Shown: positions 7,763 to 16,922, counted from the stretch's first letter. The stretch: 24,147 bases of DNA from MGBC114844 sp910585855 (GCA_965646165.1 CBFFYP010000070.1:1-24147), one strand, 5' to 3'. The notes: generated by a model from the letters alone, not told the origin. Numbers and translations: made by a program.

Positions 7763-9238
7763 TTACAAAGAACATTCCAAACAGATTATACTGCAAGGCG
7801 GCAGTTCCAATTCCACCAAATTTCCCTCCACCCTACTTTTTTCAAATACTGTTTTCTTTACACAATTAGGATTTTCAAATGTATTTTTATCGTGAATCTC
7901 CCCCTGCAGCATCTCTACATGCAGATCTTTTGGCTGATCTTCTCCAAAATGAACCCTTAACTGGCTGCTTTGCTCCGCCGAAAGATTTGCTGCTGTCAAA
8001 TGTACCAATCCGTTTTTATCTATAGAAGCACTCTGTGTGATTTCAGGAATTGCTCCTTTCTCTGTTTCAATCTCCTTACAATCTATACTGCTCTCTAATA
8101 ATTCTGCCCCCTGATGACACTGATATAAATCAAAAACATAATAGGTCGGTGTCAGTACCATCTGATCTCCTTCTGTCAAAATCATAGCCTGCAAAACATT
8201 TACCATCTGAGCAATATTTGCCATCTTTACTCTGTCACAATGCCGATTAAAAATATTCAAATTAATCGCTGCCACCATAGCATCCCGCATTGTATTCTGC
8301 TGGTATAAAAACCCTGGATTCGTTCCCGGTTCTACGTCATACCATGTCCCCCACTCATCAATCATCAGTCCCACACGTTTTTTAGGATCATAAGAATCCA
8401 TAATTCCGCCATGCCGCTGAATCAACTCTTCCATATAATATGTCTTTTTTAATGTCCGATAATAATCTTCTTTTTCAAACTGTGTTGCACTCCCTTTTTC
8501 TTCCCAATTTTCATTTGGAAGTGTATAATAGTGCAGGGATAACCCATCCATATAGTTTCCTGCAATCTCCATAACTTTTCTGGTCCAATTATAATCCCCT
8601 GCATTTGCACCACAGGCAATCTTTTGAATCTTTGTTCCGTAATTTCTTACATAGATCTGATACCTTCTATACTCATCGGCATAATACTCTGCCCGCATAT
8701 TGCCGCCGCAGCCCCAATTTTCATTTCCTACTCCAAAATAATCTATTCTCCATGCTTCTTCCCGTCCGTTCTCCCTTCTTAAATCTGCCATAGGAGAAGT
8801 TCCTTCAAATGTCATATATTCCACCCATTCTGACATTTCCTGTACCGTTCCGCTCCCCACATTTCCATTAATATAGGCTTTACACCCCAACTGCCGACAT
8901 AACTCCATAAATTCATGTGTACCAAAACTATTATCTTCTACTGTCCCACCCCAATGCGTATTAATCATTTTCTTCCGCTTTTCCTTTGATCCAATCCCAT
9001 CTTTCCAGTGATATTCATCCGCAAAACACCCGCCCGGCCAGCGAAGTACCGGCACATGAATATTTTTTAACGCCTCAACCACATCTGTCCGCATCCCGTT
9101 TTTATTGGAAATCTTGTTATTTTCTCCTACATAAATTCCACCATAAATACATCTTCCCAAATGTTCCGAAAACTGCCCGTAAATCTCTCTATTAATTGTT
9201 CCAAGTTTTTTTCTTGCATTTACATAAATATTTGACAT
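7763..9238 (-). CDS. abfA: Alpha-L-arabinofuranosidase, GH51
   Basis: The product is 491 aa, the usual GH51 length. The ATG at 9238 is chosen because AAAGGAG lies about 7 nt upstream, inside the stop region of lacM. Early family motifs include GQFSEHLGRCIYGG and LRWPGGCFADEYHWKDGIG. The acid/base is E173 in GVGNENWGCGG; the nucleophile is E295 in LMIDEWGTWY. The enzyme releases terminal arabinofuranose from arabino-oligosaccharides. There is no signal peptide, so it acts in the cytoplasm on imported oligomers. It lies 13 nt behind lacM with overlapping translation signals, so lacL, lacM and abfA probably work together on arabinogalactan-type oligosaccharides. The symbol follows the family name. 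Confidence 0.95.
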   Translation of the reverse strand: MSNIYVNARKKLGTINREIYGQFSEHLGRCIYGGIYVGENNKISNKNGMRTDVVEALKNIHVPVLRWPGGCFADEYHWKDGIGSKEKRKKMINTHWGGTVEDNSFGTHEFMELCRQLGCKAYINGNVGSGTVQEMSEWVEYMTFEGTSPMADLRRENGREEAWRIDYFGVGNENWGCGGNMRAEYYADEYRRYQIYVRNYGTKIQKIACGANAGDYNWTRKVMEIAGNYMDGLSLHYYTLPNENWEEKGSATQFEKEDYYRTLKKTYYMEELIQRHGGIMDSYDPKKRVGLMIDEWGTWYDVEPGTNPGFLYQQNTMRDAMVAAINLNIFNRHCDRVKMANIAQMVNVLQAMILTEGDQMVLTPTYYVFDLYQCHQGAELLESSIDCKEIETEKGAIPEITQSASIDKNGLVHLTAANLSAEQSSQLRVHFGEDQPKDLHVEMLQGEIHDKNTFENPNCVKKTVFEKSRVEGNLVELELPPCSIICLECSL

Positions 9239-9251
9239 AAATTTTCTCCTT

Positions 9252-10265
9252 TTAATCCAATAAAATACTACCACGTTTTATCTTTTCTGCTGCACAAATC
9301 AAAAAAGAAAACTGAATATCCTGTTCTCCTGAAATATGATAGGCTTCCTCTACATCTGCTCCCCAGCTATTGATACCGCCAACTCCCCGAACAGCCCCTA
9401 AAATCGAAACAACCGTCCGTCTTGCCAAAGGCAGTTCTTCCTGATGTGTTGCATTTTCCAGTTCCTCTGCTGTATAAGGAATACAAGAAAAAGCAAATGT
9501 ATCTTCCAAAGCCGAAAATCGTATCCCAAACAATGTATCCTTCTCTCTTTTATTACTTTTTACTGTATTTCGATACACTTCCAGCCACTGCGTATTCATA
9601 TGAACGTTGCAGTCCTGCGGCACAAGATAAGGCGTTACAGGCAGCCCATTTATGGTATAAATTCCTAACCTCCCGCCTGCCATCCGATCTGGATAAGTTT
9701 CACCTGATAAGCCATAATAACGATAAAAAACTGCCTTTGTAGGCATCTGAAACCGCATCCCAAACACAGGAAGTTCCGGCAGCCCCCGCTTTCCATAATA
9801 ATGAACATCCACCCGCATCTGTCCTGTTATATCAATTCGATAGCTTATCTCTACTTCTGTAGCAGGCACAGTAATTGTTTGATAAATAAAACAAATCTCT
9901 AACTGTTCTGCCCACTGCTCTGTACCATAGCGGTTATTCTCCGGTGCAATCGGCAGCTCAATCTCCCTATCATCCACCTTTACCCGAATCTCTTTGCACC
10001 TTTGAAACAGATCAGCCGCCATCCACATCCCAGAACGCAGATGAAACCCACTTCCCCTGTCATTATCCGTCAATGCCCGCCAAAAAGTAGGATGCGGCTC
10101 TCGATAAAGCCACTCCTTTCCATCCATTACCAAAGATTCCAGCCCGCCCCGGCTATACGACCAAATATAATCAAACGATTTTCCAGAATCCGAAATCCCA
10201 TGCACCCCCAACGTCACATCCCCATACACCACACGTAATCTATATAATTCTTCCTTCTTCTCCAT
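9252..10265 (-). CDS. lacM: Beta-galactosidase small subunit (LacM-like, GH2 C-terminal domain)
   Basis: The product is 337 aa, corresponding to the C-terminal domain of LacZ-type enzymes. The motif RALTDNDRG at about residues 63-71 matches the conserved R-x-x-TDNDRG of this domain. Two GGAGG motifs precede the ATG, one touching it and one 10 nt upstream; the distal one has the workable spacing. In lactobacilli LacL (about 626 aa) and LacM (about 318 aa) form an active heterodimer, and the lengths here agree. It lies 262 bp after lacL, with repeat copy B in between, whereas the lactobacillal genes normally overlap. Confidence 0.9.
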   Translation of the reverse strand: MEKKEELYRLRVVYGDVTLGVHGISDSGKSFDYIWSYSRGGLESLVMDGKEWLYREPHPTFWRALTDNDRGSGFHLRSGMWMAADLFQRCKEIRVKVDDREIELPIAPENNRYGTEQWAEQLEICFIYQTITVPATEVEISYRIDITGQMRVDVHYYGKRGLPELPVFGMRFQMPTKAVFYRYYGLSGETYPDRMAGGRLGIYTINGLPVTPYLVPQDCNVHMNTQWLEVYRNTVKSNKREKDTLFGIRFSALEDTFAFSCIPYTAEELENATHQEELPLARRTVVSILGAVRGVGGINSWGADVEEAYHISGEQDIQFSFLICAAEKIKRGSILLD

Positions 10266-10360
10266 CCTCCAAATTCCTCCAAACCTTAAAATTCTATTCC
10301 ATATTTTTTATATTCAAGATACTAAACAAACTCTAACAACCACAAACACTGCCTTCTGAA

Positions 10361-10527
10361 ACACACAGCCGAAAGCCAAATGGAGTTCGATGCAGGGTCA
10401 TCATTTCCCATCGGCACTTAAGCATGATATTGCTGTGTTTTCGTGCCTTATGTGTCCGCTATAAAAATAGGAAATGCTAAGCGCAAGCGGACTCGAAATC
10501 GAATTTCATTTGGCTTTCAGCGTCCCC
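10361..10527 (+). repeat. Structured repeat copy B between lacL and lacM
   Basis: This is a full-length copy of about 165 bp. The outer arms (gccgaaagccaaatgg at the left, ccatttggctttcagc-like at the right) pair with about three mismatches over 24 bp. The interior has the family blocks atgcagggtcatcatttccc, gtgtccgc and ggaaatgctaagcgcaagcg; the central hairpin is the most diverged of the family. The GGGGAC end touches the lacL stop codon (TAA at 10528-10530, minus strand). Confidence 0.9.
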
Positions 10528-12489
10528 TTAGCGACTAATTTGATAACGCCCATAATAATATCTGACTTCCTGCAATGCCGGTTTTTCTGTCCTGTCTGCA
10601 AATAAAATCCCATTTCCAGAAAATTCATAATCCGACGGTCTGTCATCAAAATCTCCCCCATAACGCAGGACATTCTCTCCAGTTATCTCATCCTTTACAA
10701 AAATCGCCTGATCGATAAAATCCCAGATAAATCCGCCCTGATAACTTTGATAACAATCCAACAGCCTCATATAATCCCCCAGCCCGCCAAGTGAATTTCC
10801 CATATCATGCATATATTCACATAACAAAAATGGCTTCTGCAAATCTTCATTCAAATACTTCTCTATCCCCTTTGGCGTTTCATACATCCTGCTTTCCACA
10901 TCTGAAATACGATCCGCATATTCCCTCCGATTTGCCACACCCTCATAATGTACCAATCGGCTGCTATCTCTCTCTTTCAAAAACTGATTCATCTTTACCA
11001 AACAATCTCCCGCATAAGACTCATTCCCCAAAGACCAAAATAAAATAGAAGGATGATTTTTAAACGCTTCAAAATTACTTCTTACTCTATCTAACACAGC
11101 CTCCTGCCACTGCACAAGACTTCCCGGTACATTCCAAGAAGGCTCAATCGCCCCCATTTTCTGCCAAGAACCATGACTTTCCAAATTGGTTTCCGCCATC
11201 AGATAAATTCCGTTTCTGTCACACATCGCATACCATGGTATCTGATTTGGATAATGACTGGTTCTTACCGCATTGATATGATTTTCCAGCAACACCTTCA
11301 TATCAAATTCCATATCCTGCATAGAGATACAACGCCCATGAAATACATTCCATTCATGCCGGTTTACTCCATTGATGATCAACCGTTTTCCATTTAAAAA
11401 AATCACTTTTTCCCGAATCTCCAACCTGCGAAATCCTACTGAAACCGGTATATATTCCACTTCTCTCCCATCCGAATCAAATATCGTAACCTGCAAAGTA
11501 TAAAGATAAGGATTCCAATGATCCCAGCAAACTACCTGTCCCAACCGCTCCGGCTTCAGACAAAAAGCCAGCACCGATCGATCCTCACACAAACACTTCT
11601 CCTCTGTCTGCCGCACCAACTCCTGCCTCTTCTCCCAACAGACACCCCCGTTCGCATCTGTCAACACAAATTCTGCATAAAAATCCTTCTGTATCCCTTG
11701 TTCTATACTGCATTTTAACTCAACCGCTATTTCCCCCGTAGAACAGTCCTCTAAAAGAACCGGCTTTACCCATATATCCTCCAGATGACACTCCGGTATT
11801 CCATATAACGTCACATTTCGAAAAATACCAAAAAACCGAAAAAAATCCTGATCTTCCAAAAAAGCGGCTGTACTCCTCTTATGTACTTCTACTGCAAGTA
11901 TATTCCCCTTTTCCCGAATAAAAGGCGTCAGATCAAACTCAGAAACAGTAAAACTGTCCTCTGCATACCCGACAAACTCTCCATTCAGCCATACATACAT
12001 TGCTTGCTCTACCCCTTCAAAGCAGATAACAACCCGTTTCCCAACCAATCCCGACTCCAAATCAAATTTCGTCCGATAAGAACCCACCGGATTATACTCC
12101 GCCTCACTAAAACTTCCCTGCTCCGGCGTATAACCCTCCAAACTATAAGCAGGTCTTCGAAACAAATGCCCCTCCCAAGGATACATCGTATTGATATAAT
12201 GCACCTTATCAAAACCCGCCAATTCAATATGCATAGGAACAGCTATCGAATCAAATTTACTGCAGTTAAAATCTTCCCGATAAAAATCTACCGGACGTTC
12301 ACCGGCATTTTTAGAAAAACAAAACTGCCACTTCCCATTTAAAGACTGTGCCCATTCATTTTCCTGCTCTCTTTCTCTAATCTGTTCAAACCGATTTTTA
12401 CTGCTATAAAATACATGATCACTATGTGCCGCTATCTGATTCACCCGAAAAACTTCTGGATCATCCAACCACTGAATTTTTGCTTCCAT
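10528..12489 (-). CDS. lacL: Beta-galactosidase large subunit (LacL-like, GH2)
   Basis: The product is 653 aa, the length of heterodimer large subunits rather than the ~1000-aa LacZ. GGAAGGAAGGG lies about 6 nt before the ATG. Domain order: GH2 sugar-binding domain (SLNGKWQFCFSKN near 49-61), immunoglobulin-like domain (about 230-350), then the TIM barrel. Catalytic residues are visible: acid/base E490 in FWSLGNES and nucleophile E558 in PFLLCEYMHDMGNS; NGVNRHEW and GGFIWDFIDQ are also conserved. It hydrolyses terminal beta-galactosides in the cytoplasm. The missing C-terminal domain is supplied by lacM downstream. A candidate promoter lies at 12992-13020. Confidence 0.95.
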   Translation of the reverse strand: MEAKIQWLDDPEVFRVNQIAAHSDHVFYSSKNRFEQIREREQENEWAQSLNGKWQFCFSKNAGERPVDFYREDFNCSKFDSIAVPMHIELAGFDKVHYINTMYPWEGHLFRRPAYSLEGYTPEQGSFSEAEYNPVGSYRTKFDLESGLVGKRVVICFEGVEQAMYVWLNGEFVGYAEDSFTVSEFDLTPFIREKGNILAVEVHKRSTAAFLEDQDFFRFFGIFRNVTLYGIPECHLEDIWVKPVLLEDCSTGEIAVELKCSIEQGIQKDFYAEFVLTDANGGVCWEKRQELVRQTEEKCLCEDRSVLAFCLKPERLGQVVCWDHWNPYLYTLQVTIFDSDGREVEYIPVSVGFRRLEIREKVIFLNGKRLIINGVNRHEWNVFHGRCISMQDMEFDMKVLLENHINAVRTSHYPNQIPWYAMCDRNGIYLMAETNLESHGSWQKMGAIEPSWNVPGSLVQWQEAVLDRVRSNFEAFKNHPSILFWSLGNESYAGDCLVKMNQFLKERDSSRLVHYEGVANRREYADRISDVESRMYETPKGIEKYLNEDLQKPFLLCEYMHDMGNSLGGLGDYMRLLDCYQSYQGGFIWDFIDQAIFVKDEITGENVLRYGGDFDDRPSDYEFSGNGILFADRTEKPALQEVRYYYGRYQISR

Positions 12490-12613
12490 TTATTCCCTTC
12501 CTTCCCAATTTTAACTAGTTTTCATCACCTTCTCTATACTATTATTTTCTCTCTAAAAAAACAATGGACAAAACTTTCTGATCCAAAAATATACACCATC
12601 TATTCTAGACAGA

Positions 12614-12779
12614 GGATGAGGACGCCAAAAGCCAAAAGGAGTGCTATTCCGAGTCCGCTTTCGCTTAACATTTCCTATTTTCATAGTGGACACATAAGAC
12701 GCTAAAATACAGCGTCTAAGTGCCGATGGGAAATGATGACCCTGCATAGCACTCCTTTTGGCTTTCGGCTGTGTACTCC
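12614..12779 (-). repeat. Structured repeat copy C
   Basis: This is a full-length copy, opposite in orientation to D, upstream of lacL. The outer arms gccaaaagccaaaaggag... and its complement pair at 23 of 24 positions. The central hairpin agacgct/agcgtct is intact. The small loop that reads GCAA in most copies reads GAAA here when viewed in the common orientation, which keeps a GNAA pattern. The GGACGC end lies 15 bp after a TAG (12605-12607, plus strand) rather than touching it. Confidence 0.9.
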
Positions 12780-12991
12780 AGACCAGAAAAAATAGTAAGA
12801 TGTTTACTGTAGTAATAATCAAACAGGAAAAATTTTCCCTATTCACTATACAACTCACACTTTCCATATCCAAACCTGCATAAAAAATGATGTACAGATA
12901 CTACATCTTCCCTATACACCACTCTTAAAACCTGTTCCATATTTTCTTATATATATTTTTTTTACTATATTTGAGAAATTTTTTATTTCAT

Positions 12992-13020
12992 ATTATAACG
13001 AAAAAATACTATTGTTCTAA
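12992..13020 (-). promoter_or_regulatory. Candidate sigma-A promoter for lacL-lacM-abfA
   Basis: On the minus strand TTAGAA (13015-13020) and a perfect TATAAT (12992-12997) are 17 nt apart. Transcription from here would run through repeat C and reach lacL about 500 nt later. A plus-strand match (TTGAGA-N17-TATAAC) overlaps it but has no gene downstream. Confidence 0.45.
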
Positions 13021-13086
13021 TAAAAATCAGTAAAAATCTACTATAAAATAACATATATCAAACTTACAACGCTCTTTTCCGGCTGG

Positions 13087-13262
13087 TAGGCACAGCTGAA
13101 AGCGGAAGGAAGGTCTATGCAGGGTCATCATTTCTTGTCGGCACTTAGGCACTGTGCTGCTGTATTTTAGTGCCTTATGTGTCCGCTATGAAAATAGGAA
13201 ATGCTAAGCGCAAGCGAACCCGGAATAGACCTTCCTTCCGCTTTCTGCGTTCTCCCTACCCC
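13087..13262 (+). repeat. Structured repeat copy D at the 3' end of ptsI
   Basis: This is a full-length copy whose GGGAGAACGC end directly follows the ptsI TAG (minus strand). The outer arms with gcggaaggaaggtctat and its complement pair at 23 of 24 positions. The central hairpin reads ggcact/agtgcc, where copies C, E and F read gacgct/agcgtc: two paired positions changed together (A-T to G-C and G-C to A-T). This is direct evidence that base pairing is preserved. Confidence 0.92.
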
Positions 13263-14897
13263 CTACTTCTTACCAAAAAGATTGATCTCCCGAACAATTT
13301 TTCTCAACTTTAAAACCATAGAAGGTGCTACAGAAAGTTCGTCTACACCCATACGCATAAATGTTTCTGTAAGCTCTGGATCTGCCCCCAATTCTCCGCA
13401 AATCCCTGCCCACTTTCCATATTTATGTGCACTGTCCACAACCATCTGAATCATCTTTAAAATCGCTTTATGATGTGGATTATAAAAATCATCCAATTTT
13501 TCATTCTGCCGATCAATCGCCAGCGTATACTGTGTCAAATCATTTGTTCCAATACTAAAGAAATCCACCAATTCAGCCAGATCCTCACTTACCATAACCG
13601 CTGCCGGAGTTTCAATCATAATCCCCTGTTCTGGTACTTGATATGGTATCTCCTGTTCATCCAATTCTTTCTTTACTTCTTCTACAATTGCATAGATCTG
13701 TTTTACCTCATCTGTAGAAGTAATCATCGGATACATAATAGAAAGGTTTCCATATACCGCTGCCCGAAGCAATGCCCGAAGCTGCGTCTTAAAAATATCC
13801 GGCTGCTTTAAGCAAATCCGAATTGCCCGATACCCCAAAGCTGGATTATCTTCTTTTCCCAAATTAAAATAATCCACCTGTTTATCCGCACCAATATCAA
13901 GTGTACGAATAATTACTTTTTTACTTGCCATTGTCTGCAATACCTGACGATATGCCGAAAACTGCTCTTCTTCTGTCGGAAAATCATTCTTTCCAAGATA
14001 TAAAAACTCACTGCGGAACAGCCCAATTCCTCCAGCATCATTTTCCAAAACATATCCTACATCACTGACACTTCCGATATTTGCATAAATATTGACTGTC
14101 TTTCCATCTAATGTTATATTTTCCTGCCCTTTTAAGCTTTGCAGAAGCTGTATCTTTTCTTTCTCTTCCTGTATCCTTTTCTCTGTTTCTGCACATACTT
14201 CCTCAGAAGGCTCAAATATCACTTTTCCCTGAAATCCATCTACTACTGCAACCATACCGGTCTGGATTGCTTCCAAATCCATCGGCACGCCAATCAATGC
14301 CGGAATATTCATCATACGTGCCAAAATCGCAGTATGCGAATTGGTCGAACCATGTACCGTAACAAACCCTAAAATCTTCTCTTTATCCATCTGCACGGTT
14401 TCACTTGGACTTAAATCATCCGCTACAATAACAGAAGCTTCCATTGTACTTAAATCCGTATCACCAAGCCCGCTCAAATTTCTTACCAACCGCTCAGAAA
14501 TATCCTTTACATCTGCAGCTCTTGCTTTCATGTACTCATCATCCATGCTGGCAAACATATTAGAAAAATTATCCCCTGTTACAGCAACTGCATATTCTGC
14601 ATTTACGTTCTCTGTAAGAATCATATTGTGTATTGCTTCCAAATAATCATCATCTTCCAACATCATCTGATGTACTTCAAAAATTGCCGCATTTGCTTCG
14701 CCTACTTCTTTTACCACTTTATCGTATAACTTCTGAAGCTGTTCTTTTGCCTGCTCCCCCGCCTGCTGAACCCGCTTTATTTCTTCCTGTGCATCTTCAA
14801 TCTTGATACGTTTTACTTGGTAGTCCTTGTTCTTCAATACAAGAACATTTCCCATAGCAATCCCCTTATAAACGGACTTCCCACAAAACTCCAACAT
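13263..14897 (-). CDS. ptsI: PTS enzyme I (phosphoenolpyruvate-protein phosphotransferase)
   Basis: The product is 544 aa. The ATG at 14897 (MLEFCGKSVYKG) has AAGGAGG about 6 nt upstream. The phosphorylated histidine is H188 in VHGSTNSHTAILARMMNIP. The C-terminal PEP-binding domain shows GGIGLFRSEFLY, IRTLDIGADK, SIGTNDLTQYTLAIDRQN and the acid cysteine C500 in GICGELGADP. The enzyme takes phosphate from PEP and passes it to HPr, feeding all PTS permeases. It lies 67 nt behind ptsH with a stem-loop between them. All catalytic residues appear intact. Confidence 0.97.
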   Translation of the reverse strand: MLEFCGKSVYKGIAMGNVLVLKNKDYQVKRIKIEDAQEEIKRVQQAGEQAKEQLQKLYDKVVKEVGEANAAIFEVHQMMLEDDDYLEAIHNMILTENVNAEYAVAVTGDNFSNMFASMDDEYMKARAADVKDISERLVRNLSGLGDTDLSTMEASVIVADDLSPSETVQMDKEKILGFVTVHGSTNSHTAILARMMNIPALIGVPMDLEAIQTGMVAVVDGFQGKVIFEPSEEVCAETEKRIQEEKEKIQLLQSLKGQENITLDGKTVNIYANIGSVSDVGYVLENDAGGIGLFRSEFLYLGKNDFPTEEEQFSAYRQVLQTMASKKVIIRTLDIGADKQVDYFNLGKEDNPALGYRAIRICLKQPDIFKTQLRALLRAAVYGNLSIMYPMITSTDEVKQIYAIVEEVKKELDEQEIPYQVPEQGIMIETPAAVMVSEDLAELVDFFSIGTNDLTQYTLAIDRQNEKLDDFYNPHHKAILKMIQMVVDSAHKYGKWAGICGELGADPELTETFMRMGVDELSVAPSMVLKLRKIVREINLFGKK

Positions 14898-14932
14898 AAT
14901 TTTCCTCCTTCCCATTTTTCAGCATAAACACA

Positions 14933-14952
14933 ACCAGACTAAAAAGTCTGGT
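14933..14952 (-). other. Stem-loop between ptsH and ptsI
   Basis: A perfect 8-bp stem ACCAGACT/AGTCTGGT with a 4-nt loop lies in the 67-nt gap after the ptsH stop. On the transcribed strand only a mixed TTGTGTTT follows, so it is at best a weak terminator. A partial terminator or mRNA-stabilising hairpin here could make HPr more abundant than enzyme I. Confidence 0.55.
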
Positions 14953-14964
14953 CGTAATATCTGT

Positions 14965-15222
14965 TTATAAATTCGTTTCAAAGAAATTTTTTACCCCTTC
15001 TAATGCAGTATCTTCATCTGCACCGTTTACTTCAACTTCTACTGTCTGTCCGCACTTTACACCAAGTCCCATCACTGCCATCAGCTTTGTTGCCTCTGCA
15101 GATTTTCCGTTTACATGAATTGTAATCTTACTTTGATAGTTCTTAGCCTCCTTTACCAAAAGTCCAGCCGGTCTTGCATGAATTCCAATCGCATCCTTAA
15201 TGGTATACTCGAACTTCTTCAT
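14965..15222 (-). CDS. ptsH: HPr phosphocarrier protein, with Lys at position 46
   Basis: The product is 85 aa. The ATG at 15222 (MKKFEYTIKD) is preceded by GAGAGG about 6 nt upstream; the frame stays open further upstream but without a better site. H15 in GIHARPAG is the enzyme I phosphorylation site. The region after it (NGKSAEATKLMAVMGLG) aligns without gaps to Bacillus HPr, and the residue at position 46, the regulatory serine phosphorylated by HPr kinase in Bacillus, is lysine here, next to Thr45. HPr would carry phosphate from enzyme I to BglP and other permeases, but Ser46-based CcpA co-repression looks impossible for this copy. It has its own promoter candidate at 15259-15287. Confidence 0.95.
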   Translation of the reverse strand: MKKFEYTIKDAIGIHARPAGLLVKEAKNYQSKITIHVNGKSAEATKLMAVMGLGVKCGQTVEVEVNGADEDTALEGVKNFFETNL

Positions 15223-15258
15223 TTTTTTTCCTCTCTTTCTATTTAAAATATATATTGT

Positions 15259-15287
15259 ATTATAAACTCTTTTCAACAATAACACAA
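15259..15287 (-). promoter_or_regulatory. Sigma-A promoter for ptsH-ptsI
   Basis: On the minus strand TTGTGT (15282-15287), 17 nt, then a perfect TATAAT (15259-15264) lies about 37 nt before the ptsH start. It would allow ptsHI expression independent of the antiterminated bgl operon. Confidence 0.6.
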
Positions 15288-15402
15288 CTAAAATTCACAA
15301 AATTTACTATTAATTTTTCATTTTTTTCATGCAGTTTCGCTCTTCCTCCTTTAAACAGTCCTATCTGCTATAGAAAAAATAACAAATCCATCTCTCACCT
15401 CA

Positions 15403-16839
15403 TTATTCTAATTCTTCTCCATTAGAAGCAATCACTTTCTTATACCAGTAGAAGGATTTCTTTCGATATCGATTCATTGTCCCGCTTCCATCATTTTTAC
15501 GATCCACATAAATAAATCCATACCGCTTATCCATCTCTCCACTAGAAGCACTGACTAAATCAATACATCCCCAAGGCGTATAACCCCAAAGTTCCACACC
15601 ATCTTCTTCTACTGCCTGCTTTAAAGCAGCAATATGCTCTCTTAAATATGCAATTCGATAGTCATCTTCTACCGTATAAGAACCCTGTCCGTCTTCTACC
15701 AGTTCATCCTTTGCTCCCAAACCATTTTCTACAATAAAAAGCGGCTTTTGATACCGATCATAAAGCGAATTCATGGTAATCCGAAGCCCAAGCGGATCAA
15801 TCTGCCATCCCCACTCACTTGACTTCAGATATGGATTCTTCGTTCCCTTAAATGCATTTCCAATCGTTTCTCCCACTCCCTCCTGTGTAGTAATACACCG
15901 AGATGAATAATAAGAAAAACTAATAAAATCCACTGTATTTTCCAATAAAATCTTTTTATCTTCCTCTGTAATTCCCAGATCTAGTCCCATCCGCTCAAAC
16001 TGCTTTACTGCATAATTTGGATAGTATCCTCTTGCCTGTACATCAATAAACAAAAGATTATCCCGTTCTTTTCCCTTTGCTGCCCATACATCCTCTGGAA
16101 GAGAACAATACGGATAATATTCCCCGGCTGCCAGCATACACCCAATCTTATTTTCTGGATTAATCTGATGTGCAATCTTTGTCGCCCATGCACTTGCCAC
16201 CAGCTCATGATGTGCACTGATATACTTTGCCTTTGTCTGATCTTCCCCTTCTTCAAATAAAAGCCCTGCACCCATAAAAGGCAAATGAAGAATCATATTA
16301 ATCTCATTAAAAGTCAGCCAATATTTTACCAAACCCTTATAACGTGTAAAAAGTGTAGTAACAAGCCGCTTATAAAACTCTATCATCTGACGGTTCTTCC
16401 AACCGCCATACGCAGTAACCAAATGCATCGGACAGTCAAAATGCGTAATCGTCACTAATGGCTCAATCCCATACTTTTGACACTCCCGAAATACCTCTTC
16501 ATAAAATTTCAATCCTTCTTCATTTGGAATCGTTTCATCTCCATTCGGATAGATTCTTGACCAGGCAATCGACAAACGAAATGTCTTAAATCCCATTTCC
16601 GCAAACATTTGAATATCTTCTTTATAATGATGATAAAAATCAATTCCATTCAATGCCGGATAATAATGTGCATCATCTAACTCCGTCATCTGCTTCAATC
16701 CCCTCATAACCGCCGGACGATCCGCTCCAAAAGGAATCACATCCACATTTGCAAGACCTCTTCCCCCTTCCTGATATGCACCTTCACACTGATTTGCAGC
16801 AGTTGCTCCACCCCATAAAAAATTTTTGCTCAATGCCAT
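15403..16839 (-). CDS. bglA: 6-phospho-beta-glucosidase, GH1
   Basis: The product is 478 aa, normal for the family. AAGGAGAGG lies about 10 nt before the ATG. The N-terminal GH1 signature is NFLWGGATAANQCEGAY. The acid/base is E179 in LTFNEIN and the nucleophile E371 in FIVENGLG. The segment LVSASSGEMDKRYGFIYVD carries the S-K-Y set (about S430, K438, Y440) that binds the 6-phosphate, which separates it from plain beta-glucosidases. It cleaves phosphorylated cellobiose, salicin or arbutin delivered by BglP. It is downstream of bglP, but 641 bp with repeats E, F and a decayed copy intervene. The symbol could equally be bglH. Confidence 0.95.
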   Translation of the reverse strand: MALSKNFLWGGATAANQCEGAYQEGGRGLANVDVIPFGADRPAVMRGLKQMTELDDAHYYPALNGIDFYHHYKEDIQMFAEMGFKTFRLSIAWSRIYPNGDETIPNEEGLKFYEEVFRECQKYGIEPLVTITHFDCPMHLVTAYGGWKNRQMIEFYKRLVTTLFTRYKGLVKYWLTFNEINMILHLPFMGAGLLFEEGEDQTKAKYISAHHELVASAWATKIAHQINPENKIGCMLAAGEYYPYCSLPEDVWAAKGKERDNLLFIDVQARGYYPNYAVKQFERMGLDLGITEEDKKILLENTVDFISFSYYSSRCITTQEGVGETIGNAFKGTKNPYLKSSEWGWQIDPLGLRITMNSLYDRYQKPLFIVENGLGAKDELVEDGQGSYTVEDDYRIAYLREHIAALKQAVEEDGVELWGYTPWGCIDLVSASSGEMDKRYGFIYVDRKNDGSGTMNRYRKKSFYWYKKVIASNGEELE

Positions 16840-16922
16840 ATAAAATTCACCTCTCCTTATATTATATCAAATCCTACTAGCTACCTCTAAACCAAACAAA
16901 AATCCTGCATTTCGTTTTTCTA

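Larger units (their letters stand above)
12490..13262. other. Intergenic region between ptsI and lacL carrying two inverted repeat copies
   Basis: The region holds structured repeats C (12614-12779) and D (13087-13262) in opposite orientations, separated by about 300 bp of AT-rich DNA with a candidate sigma-A promoter reading toward lacL. Short open frames crossing the repeats recur in the other copies too and are considered spurious. No other gene was seen. Confidence 0.7.

Noticed and set aside
10528..12489. lacL considered as a truncated lacZ broken by repeat B
   Set aside because: Its length and that of lacM match the known two-subunit LacL/LacM enzymes, and lacM has its own translation signals, so it is a natural split rather than a broken gene.
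15330..15365. AAGGAGG followed by a very short frame (MKKMKN) between bglA and ptsH, a possible leader peptide
   Set aside because: The spacing of 14 nt between the site and ATG is too long, and six codons carry no further evidence.
16861..16869. Extended -10 box (TG, one base, TATAAT) just upstream of bglA
   Set aside because: Transcription would start inside the ribosome binding site of bglA, so it is unlikely to be a working promoter.
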